Shown: piece by piece, positions 1-6,778 of the stretch
How positions within the stretch are numbered: the stretch's first letter is position 1
How the letters are laid out: each line of letters starts with the position of its first letter
DNA from: Prevotella sp. UBA6387
GTDB taxonomy: Bacteria > Bacteroidota > Bacteroidia > Bacteroidales > Bacteroidaceae
Assembly: GCA_002437565.1 (NCBI GenBank)
Contig: DJQL01000092.1
Span: 2,254 to 14,344 of the forward strand
Direction of reading: 5' to 3'
Length of the DNA: 12,091 bases
The notes under the pieces: model-generated
What the model was told of the DNA's origin: nothing
Databases searched by the model: none
What the model saw: the letters and a program-made list of their open reading frames with translations, nothing else
Made by a program: the position numbers and the translations under genes

Positions 1-91
1 TAAATCTTTCTATCAACATAGTTTTTAGTCAATATTTATCTCACACTATATTTCCACCTTACCATTGTCTGTCAGCCATGGGTTTGCCCAT

Positions 92-1978
92 CTATTCTAT
101 TATAGCTGCCGTGAACATCCACTTCACCAACCTTATTTCCGGGGTAGAGAACTTTCCTACCGGAAGTTTCAACAGCAATTTGTTCCATCCTCGGTTAAGC
201 GTAATCTCTATTGGTGGACGGGAAACGGCATTCTCGTTGCGCAACGGAATCTCGTTTGAACGGACTGTGTTCGTGTTCTCCCATACGGGAGGCATTATCT
301 CCTCGCCATTGAGCCAAGCCCTGCTGCCCTTATAATCCCATGTGCCAGGGCGAGGCGGCAAGTCGCTCTCCGACCTGCTGTAGTTTTGGAATTCCAACAA
401 CAATCTTGCCTTTCGCTTCTTTTTAGAATAAATCCACGACGTGGCATACGCCGTGTGGTTTTCCTGTGGATTTGAATAGAAACCAGGAACCAAACTACCC
501 CACACATGACGAAGGTAGATGCCATTGCCCGTGACCTTGCGAACCTTGTATGCCTTGCCCTCATACTGATATACGGAATCGTCACGGCAAACCGTGCCCT
601 TGTTCATCTCTGGAGGGAAGACCTTGCCCAAGTCGCCACCATTGGGAAAGGCATCGGTGATAAGCCAATGCACACTGGTCTGGCATACGTAAGGGAACGG
701 CTCGCCTTTCAGCCAATGATTTTTCTGCCACAACAAGCGGTTCTCAAACTCAGTGAAGGCGGCAAGTTGCTCAGGCTCATCGTCCCAAAGCAATGTGCCC
801 TTGCCGTCAAAATAGCTATTGCCGCCACCTCGCCAAGCACGCTCGGCCAGGGTGAGCATATATGGATAGAAGTTGTTTTCCGCCAACATCCGCGGCACAT
901 TGTCTATATAGCGATCATTCCAAAACGCCAAGACGCAGCCTGCCAAGTCGTCACTGCCCTCTGGCTGGTTGTATATCCTGCTGTTGAACAGGGCTACCAA
1001 GTCGGCATAGTCGTCAAAATGATTGGCATAGTGGAAGCGGCAGTCGATGGCTGGAATGCCCTTCTGCGCCTTTCCACGATAGCTCCACAATTGCGTCATG
1101 TCTATCTCGCCCGGTTGATAGTGCCACCCAGGATTCCAAGATATGACTTTCTTGCCTTTCTCGCGAATGTATCTCACCATCTGTGGCACGAAGCCAGGGT
1201 TGGTGAATTGCACCTCGTCGGTACCAATATGGATGTAAGGCACGTCGAAAGTGGCACAAACCTCATCCAGTATGTCTTTGAGTATCGAGCTGCCCTTCTC
1301 GCTTTGCATGTCGCACCCGAAGGTTCGCTCAAATGCCGCGCTATGCCCCGGCATGTCTATCTCTGGAATCAAAAGCATCTGGTGCCGCTTGCAATAATCC
1401 ACGAGCTGGCGCGCCTCTTCCAAGGTATAGTATTTGCCTTTCTCGCGCTCCATGTTGTCTGGCGCGTTGAGTTGCGGATAGTGCTTGCTTTCCAACCTCC
1501 AAGCCTGATTTTCCGTGAGATGCCAATGGAAGACGTTAATCTTGAATCTGCTCAAGAGACGTATTTCACGCTTGAGCTCTTCCATGGGTATGAAGCTCCT
1601 GCCCACGTCGTGCATGAAGCCCCTTACCCTGAATGCGGGCCAGTCGGTGATTTCGCACTGTGGCAAGCAGGTCTTTTTGTCTTTGGTAATCTTCAGCTGC
1701 TCCAGGGTCTGCCTTCCCCAATACATTCCCTTCGGGGTGGTGGCCTCAAGCAATATTGTCTTGGGCGTAATCAACAGATGATACGCCTCTTCCTGGAACC
1801 TCGCGCCTTGCACCCTGTCAACATACCTCTCCACCACGCCTTTCCGCCCATCCGTCATCTTGCCACTGAAGTGGCACTTCTGCGGCATGGGCAAGAGCGA
1901 TAGCGTGCTTGGTGATGTCGCGGCTAAGGATGCCATGCCGCACGCCAAGGCCAACAAGATTACCAAGAGCTGTCTCAT
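92..1978 (-). CDS. GH20 beta-N-acetylhexosaminidase, exported
   Basis: Predicted 628-residue exo-hydrolase removing terminal beta-linked GlcNAc or GalNAc from glycan chains. The start at 1978 gives a clean signal peptide (MRQLLVILLALACGMASLA, type I cleavage likely near residue 19). An upstream in-frame ATG at 2017 would add 13 hydrophilic residues and overlap the sialidase gene. Residues about 20-113 resemble the GH20 N-terminal helper domain and about 114-390 the catalytic barrel, with HWHLTENQAWRLE (151-163), EIDMPGHSAAF (206-216) and the Asp-Glu pair D254-E255 in HIGTDEV. In GH20 the Glu is the acid/base and the Asp positions the substrate acetamido group that acts as nucleophile. The Thr before the pair replaces the Gly/Ala/Ser seen in many members. 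The remaining C-terminal part (about 430-628) looks like a beta-sandwich accessory region. It lies 22 bp after the sialidase gene, so co-transcription is likely. The family call is firm; linkage and substrate are inferred. Confidence 0.92.
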   Translation of the reverse strand: MRQLLVILLALACGMASLAATSPSTLSLLPMPQKCHFSGKMTDGRKGVVERYVDRVQGARFQEEAYHLLITPKTILLEATTPKGMYWGRQTLEQLKITKDKKTCLPQCEITDWPAFRVRGFMHDVGRSFIPMEELKREIRLLSRFKINVFHWHLTENQAWRLESKHYPQLNAPDNMEREKGKYYTLEEARQLVDYCKRHQMLLIPEIDMPGHSAAFERTFGCDMQSEKGSSILKDILDEVCATFDVPYIHIGTDEVQFTNPGFVPQMVRYIREKGKKVISWNPGWHYQPGEIDMTQLWSYRGKAQKGIPAIDCRFHYANHFDDYADLVALFNSRIYNQPEGSDDLAGCVLAFWNDRYIDNVPRMLAENNFYPYMLTLAERAWRGGGNSYFDGKGTLLWDDEPEQLAAFTEFENRLLWQKNHWLKGEPFPYVCQTSVHWLITDAFPNGGDLGKVFPPEMNKGTVCRDDSVYQYEGKAYKVRKVTGNGIYLRHVWGSLVPGFYSNPQENHTAYATSWIYSKKKRKARLLLEFQNYSRSESDLPPRPGTWDYKGSRAWLNGEEIMPPVWENTNTVRSNEIPLRNENAVSRPPIEITLNRGWNKLLLKLPVGKFSTPEIRLVKWMFTAAIIE

Positions 1979-2000
1979 GCCGGTACAATATGGTCTTATT

Positions 2001-3296
2001 CTATTTGTATTGACCACCCGTTATCTGGCCGATGCTCAACTTGTCAAACCTTATGTCGTAATAGTCGTCTGGCTCGGTCTCAGGGTGACGGAACGCGTTT
2101 TCCTCCAACAAGAAGAAGATGCTGCCATCCTTGCCCTGCACCATAGTGGAATAAGCCGACGTGGTGTCGCTGACACGATAGCAACCTTCCCAATCCTTGG
2201 CTATGGCCTCTGGCGTAGCATAGTCAGCAGCCGTCTCCAATGCCTTGTAATAAATGCCCACATTGGTGCGCTGCGGTCCACAAGGCACGCTCTGTAGCAG
2301 CAGCTTCACCTTCTTGCCGTTCTTCTTGGCATTCACCAAGAGCACCTCGCCATTGCAAGCGTTGCCCTTGGCTGTCACGCCATGATTGGCAGCACCAGAC
2401 ATCGCCACCTTGCCCCAAGAACCAGTGGCCAACTTCTTGTCCTCATAAAAGTAGATGTTGAAAAACCTGCCGCCCGTCACGCGGCTGCTGAGCAGCACGT
2501 TGCCATTGGGCAATTCCTCTATCTTGGCCTCATCGCCGCGAGGAGCGGCCTCTGCCACGTTCTTGCCCAGCACGGCCCACGTCTTACCGAAGTCGTCGCT
2601 ATACAATATCCTATTGCCCTGACGGGTAGCCAGCACTGTATATACACGATAATACTTGCCAACCTTTATCTGCTTGCTTTGGCATATCCTGCCACTGGTA
2701 AAGAAGGCCGACTCCACCTCTGGCATAAGGGCATAGATTTGCTTGGTCACTTCCTCGCCTTTCCACGTCTTGCCCTCGTCATCGCTATAATACCTGCCCA
2801 TCATGAGCGGGTCCTTGCGCGACGACTCCCAATAGCCTATTCCGCCAGAGGCGCACATCAGCAATATCCGACCCGTCTTCCTGTCTACCACAGTGGCGGC
2901 GTCGCCGTGGGCACAGTCGAAGCTCGTGGCCACGCCATTGCCTCCCTTGGCCACCATCTGCTCCGCGCCGTTCCATGTCTTGCCCTTGTCAAGGCTGGTC
3001 TTCATCACGATGTCAAGATGACGACCGCCGCCTATGTCCCTGTTGTCATAACGATGGTCGGTAAAGGCTATCAACTTGCCCGACTTGCATTCCACTATCG
3101 CCGGGATGCGATATTGCGCGTCGCGGTTGGAAAAGACGGTTACGCCATGACCATTAACACTTACAGACTGGGCCTCAACTGGCACAACAGGGGCGTTGGC
3201 CGACATTTGCGCTGGCACGAGAAGGGCCAAGCCCATGACCGACAAGAAAAACGCCTTGCCAACAGTTGATGAAAACATATCATTGTGACTTTTCAT
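2001..3296 (-). CDS. GH33 exo-alpha-sialidase, exported
   Basis: Predicted 431-residue sialidase releasing terminal sialic acid from glycoconjugates. The six-bladed propeller signature is complete: YRIP (62-65) and three Asp boxes, SLDKGKTW (101-108), SDDEGKTW (171-178) and SDDFGKTW (233-240). By pattern, active-site residues are the arginine triad R63, R272 (SSRV) and R343 (GPQR), acid/base D86, nucleophile Y382 (SAYSTM) and its partner E261 (KIEELPNG). The start is ambiguous: the open frame reaches 3347, but ATG 3296 (MKSHNDMF) or ATG 3278 (MFSSTVGKAFF) puts a hydrophobic signal segment close to the N-terminus. I chose 3296 because it follows a TAACTTTG promoter box by about 32 bp. Cleavage is likely near AQMSA-NA; there is no lipobox, so a periplasmic or secreted enzyme is expected. 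It precedes the GH20 gene, which fits sequential trimming of host glycans. No sialic acid catabolism genes are visible. Confidence 0.94.
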   Translation of the reverse strand: MKSHNDMFSSTVGKAFFLSVMGLALLVPAQMSANAPVVPVEAQSVSVNGHGVTVFSNRDAQYRIPAIVECKSGKLIAFTDHRYDNRDIGGGRHLDIVMKTSLDKGKTWNGAEQMVAKGGNGVATSFDCAHGDAATVVDRKTGRILLMCASGGIGYWESSRKDPLMMGRYYSDDEGKTWKGEEVTKQIYALMPEVESAFFTSGRICQSKQIKVGKYYRVYTVLATRQGNRILYSDDFGKTWAVLGKNVAEAAPRGDEAKIEELPNGNVLLSSRVTGGRFFNIYFYEDKKLATGSWGKVAMSGAANHGVTAKGNACNGEVLLVNAKKNGKKVKLLLQSVPCGPQRTNVGIYYKALETAADYATPEAIAKDWEGCYRVSDTTSAYSTMVQGKDGSIFFLLEENAFRHPETEPDDYYDIRFDKLSIGQITGGQYK

Positions 3297-3328
3297 TGTA
3301 CTTAAAATCATGTTATAGGTGTATATTG

Positions 3329-3336
3329 CAAAGTTA
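3329..3336 (-). promoter_or_regulatory. Candidate Bacteroides -7 box for the GH33-GH20 unit
   Basis: Reading the minus strand, 3336 to 3329 is TAACTTTG, an exact match to the Bacteroidetes sigma-ABfr -7 consensus TAnnTTTG. It lies 32 bp upstream of the chosen sialidase start at 3296, so the leader would be roughly 25 nt. I found no convincing -33 TTTG element at the usual spacing. Such an 8-mer occurs by chance, but its position just upstream of the gene supports it. Confidence 0.5.
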
Positions 3337-3400
3337 GGAATAATCAATGACTATACGGCTTTTTTCATGGACAATTATCACTCATATCAAATATTCTTAA

Positions 3401-3408
3401 TAACTTTG
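3401..3408 (+). promoter_or_regulatory. Candidate Bacteroides -7 box for the Rpn-type nuclease gene
   Basis: TAACTTTG on the plus strand matches the -7 consensus TAnnTTTG and is identical to the box facing the other way at 3329-3336. It is 47 bp before the nuclease ATG at 3456, giving a leader of about 40 nt. No clear -33 TTTG was found. The 159-bp gap 3297-3455 is thus a divergent promoter region for the sialidase unit and the nuclease. Confidence 0.5.
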
Positions 3409-3455
3409 CGACATTCGGACCAAGTCCACTATATAATGATAAAAACAAGAAGGCT

Positions 3456-4427
3456 ATGGCTATATATCTTGACCCCAAGGCAGACCTCACGTTCAAGAAA
3501 GTCTTTGGTGAGCACAAGGAGCTGATGATAAGCTTCCTCAACGCCATGCTCCCACTTCCCGACAATGGGCAGGTGGAGTGGATTGAATACCTCGAACCTG
3601 AGCTCATACCAGATCACCCATTGAAGAAGGACACCATCGTCGACGTGCGCTGCCGCGACGCGCGCGGTCGCCAGTTTCTCGTGGAGATGCAGATGATATG
3701 GACACCCGCTTTCATGAAGCGGGTGCTGCTCAATGCCACAAAGGCATATTCGCGACAATTGGACAAGGGCGAGCATTATGAAGACATACAGCCCGTGTAC
3801 TCGCTGAACCTTGTCAACGACACGTTCCGTGACGACACAGAAGACTTCTATCACGACTATGGAGTGATGGACGTCAAGAACCCAGACCAAACCATTGACG
3901 AGATGCACCTCATCTTCATAGAGTTGCCAAAGTTCAAACCACATTCCTTCCACGACAAGAAGATGATGGTGCTGTGGCTACGCTACCTCACGGAGATTGA
4001 CGAGAAGACTCGTCAGGCTCCAGTCGAACTTCTTGAGAATCCCGACACGTGCAAGGCACTTGACATAGTGAAAGAGTCGGCTTTCACCGAAGCGCAGATG
4101 GCAGGCTACGAGCATTTCTGGGATGCAGTGAGCACTGAGCGCACATTGGTGGGAGCAGTGGAACGAGCCAACAAGAACCTGCGACAGGCCCTCGACAAGG
4201 TTGACGAGGTACAGACGAAACTGCGTGAAGCACAAGCCGAAGCAGAACGAGCAAAGGCAAACGCAGAACGAGCAAAGGCGGATGCTGAACGAGCAAAAGC
4301 GGAAGGTGAGAAAGCCTGTGCATTGGCAATGGCTCGCAACATGATTGAAGACAATATGCCAATAGCCGTTGTCGCAAGATACACAGGACTGTCAGAGGAA
4401 GAAATCAAGTCGCTCTCACGACATTAA
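3456..4427 (+). CDS. Rpn family PD-(D/E)XK nuclease / putative transposase
   Basis: Complete 323-residue protein of the Rpn / YhgA-like group (PDDEXK nuclease family transposase). The N-terminus DPKADLTFKKVFGEHKELM followed by SFLNAML is the family hallmark. Candidate metal-binding residues are D63 (IVDVRC) and E77-x-Q79 (FLVEMQM), the D...ExQ form of the PD-(D/E)XK core. About residues 230-290 form a highly charged Ala/Glu/Lys/Arg helix, probably a coiled coil, including three AERAKAx repeats at 263-283. The end (MIEDNMPIAVVARYTGLSEEEIKSL) is a short helical motif common at the C-terminus of these proteins. Characterised E. coli Rpn proteins are DNA endonucleases that promote recombination, and an anti-phage role has been reported for some. 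The gene is alone on the plus strand, divergent from the sialidase and convergent with the fructokinase. No inverted terminal repeats were seen, so movement as a transposon is not supported. The family is firm; the cellular role is open. Confidence 0.93.
   Translation: MAIYLDPKADLTFKKVFGEHKELMISFLNAMLPLPDNGQVEWIEYLEPELIPDHPLKKDTIVDVRCRDARGRQFLVEMQMIWTPAFMKRVLLNATKAYSRQLDKGEHYEDIQPVYSLNLVNDTFRDDTEDFYHDYGVMDVKNPDQTIDEMHLIFIELPKFKPHSFHDKKMMVLWLRYLTEIDEKTRQAPVELLENPDTCKALDIVKESAFTEAQMAGYEHFWDAVSTERTLVGAVERANKNLRQALDKVDEVQTKLREAQAEAERAKANAERAKADAERAKAEGEKACALAMARNMIEDNMPIAVVARYTGLSEEEIKSLSRH
4242..4304 (+). repeat. Three tandem 21-bp repeats inside the Rpn-type gene
   Basis: Three consecutive 21-bp units encode AERAKAN, AERAKAD and AERAKAE (residues 263-283). 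The first two share 17 or 18 identical leading bases (GCAGAACGAGCAAAGGC); the third has silent changes (GCT for GCA, AAA for AAG). Each unit is seven codons, so gain or loss keeps the frame and changes the helix by one heptad. This type of repeat commonly varies in copy number between strains. Confidence 0.9.
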
Positions 4428-4431
4428 AACA

Positions 4432-4477
4432 GTTAGCCCACGTACGTGATCCAGGCGGTTCACGTACGTGGGCTAAC
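4432..4477. terminator. Perfect 18-bp hairpin between convergent genes
   Basis: The arms 4432-4449 (GTTAGCCCACGTACGTGA) and 4460-4477 are exact reverse complements around a 10-base loop (TCCAGGCGGT). The hairpin lies between the nuclease stop (4425-4427) and the fructokinase stop (4512-4514), which face each other. Read on the minus strand the hairpin is followed by TGTTTTAAT, a short U-tract, so it fits best as the intrinsic terminator of the fructokinase transcript. On the plus strand no U-tract follows, so it may only block or protect nuclease mRNA ends. Each arm also contains the self-complementary CACGTACGTG. Confidence 0.8.
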
Positions 4478-4511
4478 GTCGCAAGGGCGAAATCTGTTCG
4501 CTACAAGGATG

Positions 4512-5387
4512 TTATCTCTTCGTGAGTTCGGCAGGCAACTTAGGCATGGCACCTTTTTGCGTGCACACGAAGGCACTGACCTTGACAGCCAGCTCATGCG
4601 CCTCGGCGATGGACTTGCCAGAGAGAAGCGACGCCACGAACGAGCCAGTGAAGGAGTCGCCCGCGCCAACGGTGTCGGCAACCTCAACTTTCGGGGTGGG
4701 TTGGAAGCTCTTGAAATCGTGAGGCGCGAAGACATAACTGCCGTTGGTGCCACAGGTGAGCACTATCATGCGAAGGTTGTAGCGATTCAGTATCAAGTGG
4801 CACTTCTCCTCTATGTCAAGACCTGGATAGCCAAAGAGCCGAGCAAGGACTACGAGCTCCTCATCGTTGATTTTCAAGATGTCGCAATGGCGAATGCCGT
4901 TTTGTATTGTCTCCCTGTCGTAGAAGTTGCCACGAAGGTTGATGTCGAAAATCTTCAAGCAATCCTTTGGCGTGGCGTTAAGAAAGCTCATGATGGTGGT
5001 TTTCGACTCTTCGCTGCGCTGCGCCAACGACCCGAAGCACACTGCCAAGGCATCGTGTGCCGCCTCTGCCATCTCCGGCGTGAACGGGATGTGATCCCAT
5101 GCCACATCGGGCGTGAAGGCATAGGTCGGCACGCCCTCGCCGTCGAGCGAGACGTTGACCGTCCCAGTGGGATAAGGCACACGCGGGATGATGTATTTCA
5201 GGCCATTCTCATCGAATGTAGCCAACGCATGGTCGCCAAGCACGTCGTTGCCCACCGCGCTCACCGCCATGGCCTCAAAACCAAACTGACTGGCATGATA
5301 GGCGAAGTTGGCTGGCGCGCCACCGAGTTTTGCGCCTTGTGGGAGAACGTCGTAGAGCACTTCTCCCAATCCTATAATCTTTCTCAT
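4512..5387 (-). CDS. PfkB family fructokinase
   Basis: 291-residue cytoplasmic sugar kinase of the ribokinase/PfkB family, predicted to convert fructose to a fructose phosphate (probably fructose 6-phosphate) with ATP. Visible motifs are the N-terminal GLGEVLYDVLP with D13, the sugar-binding Gly pair in LGGAPANFA (21-29), the acidic INDEE (173-177) and PfkB signature 2, DTVGAGDSFTGSF (238-250), whose D244 is the catalytic base. Length is normal for the family. It starts 25 bp after the MFS transporter stop and is the last gene of the fructan run before the hairpin at 4432-4477. In B. thetaiotaomicron the equivalent position is held by fructokinase BT1757. The context of two GH32 enzymes and a transporter strongly favours fructose over other PfkB substrates, although sequence alone cannot exclude another hexose or ketose. 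Confidence 0.92.
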   Translation of the reverse strand: MRKIIGLGEVLYDVLPQGAKLGGAPANFAYHASQFGFEAMAVSAVGNDVLGDHALATFDENGLKYIIPRVPYPTGTVNVSLDGEGVPTYAFTPDVAWDHIPFTPEMAEAAHDALAVCFGSLAQRSEESKTTIMSFLNATPKDCLKIFDINLRGNFYDRETIQNGIRHCDILKINDEELVVLARLFGYPGLDIEEKCHLILNRYNLRMIVLTCGTNGSYVFAPHDFKSFQPTPKVEVADTVGAGDSFTGSFVASLLSGKSIAEAHELAVKVSAFVCTQKGAMPKLPAELTKR

Positions 5388-5412
5388 TTTCTATTATGTC
5401 TTTATTGTTTGC

Positions 5413-6642
5413 TTAATATTTTATCTGCTTGATAAACAAGAGGAGGTAAATCACCCCAACCGTCATCACCGCCACAGCTCCAAGCTGCGAGCCCATGGCA
5501 TCGCTGGCCACGCCCATGACAAGTGGGAAAACGGTGCCTCCGAAGAGACCCATGATCATGAGTCCACTTATGGCGTTTTTCTTCTCCGGCATATATAGCA
5601 TGGCCTGCGAGAGACACATGGAAAAGACGTTGCTGTTGCCATAGCCCACGAAGGCTATACCGGCGTAGAGCCATAGCTTGGCAGTGTCGGCGGCACCCGT
5701 AGCGCCCACGAACATGCAAGCCATGCTCAAGGACATCATGACAACGGAGATGATGAAGAACGTGCGGGTCTTCAGCACGCGGAGGAAGAAGCTACCCGTC
5801 AAGCAGCCAAGCGTGCGGAAGATGAAATAGAGGCTTGTGGCCCATGCAGCGTCATTGAGGGTCATGCCGGCGTATTCCTGCAACAGTTTTGGGGATGTTG
5901 TGTTGGTGCCTACGTCGATACCCACATGGCACATTATGCCGAAGAAGCACAACAACACGTATGGATTGCCAAGGAGCTTGAATGTGTCGATATAGTCACG
6001 ACCCAGCGACTTGCGCTCCGCTTCGGTCTCGTTATCGCCTGTCTCTTCCTTGATAGACGTGGCTTGCAACAAGACGGAAGCGAGTATGCCCACGATCATG
6101 TATATCGGGAAGAGCACGCGCCAACCGAGACCAAGGTCGGGTATGGTGGCGGCTGCACCCCACGAGGCTATTATGGGAGCCAGGAAAGAGGCTATGGCCT
6201 TGACAAACTGACCGAAAGTGAGCGTAGAGGCCAAGTGACCCTTCACAAGTTGAGAGACGAGAGGGTTGAGCGATGTCTGCATGAGCGTGTTGCCTATGCC
6301 GAGAAGCGAGAACGAGACGAGCATAACCACAAAACTCTCTGAGAATATAGGCAACAGCAGCGAGACAAAGGTAACGATGAGCGAGAGCATCACGGTCTTC
6401 TTGCGGCCTATCTTGTTCATCAACACGCCAGTGGGTACCGAGAATATGAGGAACCAGAAGAAGACGAGAGAGGGCAGGAAGTTGGCCACGGTGTCGCTAA
6501 GGCCAAGGTCTTGCTTCACGTAATTGGAGGCCGTTCCCACCAAGTCCACAAAGCCCATGGCGAAGAAGCAAAGCATCACGGAAATCATGGCAAACCTTGA
6601 AGTCCGCACCGCGATGTTTTTCTGTTGGATATTGTTTTCCAT
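5413..6642 (-). CDS. MFS sugar transporter, probable fructose importer
   Basis: 409-residue major facilitator superfamily protein with about 12 hydrophobic segments in two halves. The first half runs from about residue 17 to 195 and the second from about 225 to 405, joined by an acidic cytoplasmic loop (about 196-222, SIKEETGDNETEAERK). GVLMNKIGRKK (72-82) is the MFS loop 2-3 motif. The overall look is of the FucP-like sugar:proton symporters. Its place between GH32 enzymes and a fructokinase, as with the inner-membrane importer BT1758 in the B. thetaiotaomicron levan locus, suggests it carries free fructose from periplasm to cytoplasm. The start at 6642 leaves a 17-residue hydrophilic N-terminus, normal for the family. 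It is separated from the upstream GH32 by 136 bp with its own candidate promoter, so it may be transcribed apart from the degradation genes. The transporter class is firm; the substrate is inferred from context. Confidence 0.9.
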   Translation of the reverse strand: MENNIQQKNIAVRTSRFAMISVMLCFFAMGFVDLVGTASNYVKQDLGLSDTVANFLPSLVFFWFLIFSVPTGVLMNKIGRKKTVMLSLIVTFVSLLLPIFSESFVVMLVSFSLLGIGNTLMQTSLNPLVSQLVKGHLASTLTFGQFVKAIASFLAPIIASWGAAATIPDLGLGWRVLFPIYMIVGILASVLLQATSIKEETGDNETEAERKSLGRDYIDTFKLLGNPYVLLCFFGIMCHVGIDVGTNTTSPKLLQEYAGMTLNDAAWATSLYFIFRTLGCLTGSFFLRVLKTRTFFIISVVMMSLSMACMFVGATGAADTAKLWLYAGIAFVGYGNSNVFSMCLSQAMLYMPEKKNAISGLMIMGLFGGTVFPLVMGVASDAMGSQLGAVAVMTVGVIYLLLFIKQIKY

Positions 6643-6676
6643 TGTGTTTTAAAGCTTAAAGATGTATTTTGTATGG

Positions 6677-6701
6677 TTTTCTGCGGTTGCGCTACAGAAA
6701 A
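6677..6701. repeat. Inverted repeat in the transporter leader
   Basis: Exact 7-bp arms TTTTCTG (6677-6683) and CAGAAAA (6695-6701) flank an 11-base centre. The repeat begins about 14 bp downstream of the candidate -7 box at 6715-6722, so it would lie at the very start of the transporter mRNA. It could be an operator for a dimeric regulator or a leader hairpin. It lacks a following U-tract, so it is not a convincing terminator. Confidence 0.4.
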
Positions 6702-6714
6702 TCGTACGATGTCG

Positions 6715-6722
6715 CAAATTTA
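6715..6722 (-). promoter_or_regulatory. Candidate Bacteroides -7 box for transporter-fructokinase
   Basis: On the minus strand 6722 to 6715 reads TAAATTTG, matching TAnnTTTG. It is 72 bp upstream of the transporter ATG and would give a leader of about 65 nt. No -33 TTTG was found at the normal distance. Inverted repeats lie on both sides (6677-6701 and 6747-6768), which fits a regulated promoter. Confidence 0.45.
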
Positions 6723-6746
6723 ATAAAAATGTCAATACCGCCTTAC

Positions 6747-6768
6747 CGTGAAAGTGGATTTTTTCACG
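6747..6768. repeat. Inverted repeat between GH32 and transporter genes
   Basis: Arms CGTGAAA (6747-6753) and TTTCACG (6762-6768) are perfect complements around an 8-base centre. It begins 10 bp after the GH32 stop, a normal place for a terminator, but the bases that follow on the minus strand (GTAAGGCGGTATTGAC) are not U-rich. It also sits about 25-45 bp upstream of the transporter -7 box, where a regulator could bind. Either role is possible. Confidence 0.4.
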
Positions 6769-6778
6769 TGGCAATATT

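Noticed and set aside
78..91. Small hairpin ATGGG-TTTG-CCCAT directly after the GH20 stop
   Set aside because: Only a 5-bp stem and no U-tract on the minus strand, so not supportable as a terminator.
506..1903. Long plus-strand open frame (465 codons) opposite the GH20 gene
   Set aside because: It is antisense to a well-supported enzyme, starts and stops inside it and has no recognisable domain. Such shadows arise from the codon bias of GC-richer genes.
1979..2017. Upstream in-frame ATG that would extend GH20 by 13 residues
   Set aside because: The extension would overlap the end of the sialidase gene and bury the signal peptide behind a hydrophilic stretch.
2382..3269. Plus-strand open frame of 295 codons opposite the sialidase gene
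   Set aside because: Antisense shadow; the opposite strand carries all sialidase motifs and no promoter or domain supports this frame.
3400..4480. Rpn-type gene as a mobile element with defined ends
   Set aside because: No matching terminal inverted repeats or target-site duplication flank the gene. The 4432-4477 palindrome has no partner on the left side.
4446..5432. Plus-strand open frame of 328 codons opposite the fructokinase gene
   Set aside because: It begins inside the terminator hairpin and runs antisense to a complete PfkB gene. No domain recognised.
6732..6737. TTGACA on the minus strand upstream of the transporter, like a sigma-70 -35 box
   Set aside because: It is too close (7 bp) to the TAAATTTG box, and no TATAAT-like element lies 17 bp away. 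Bacteroidetes promoters use a different consensus.
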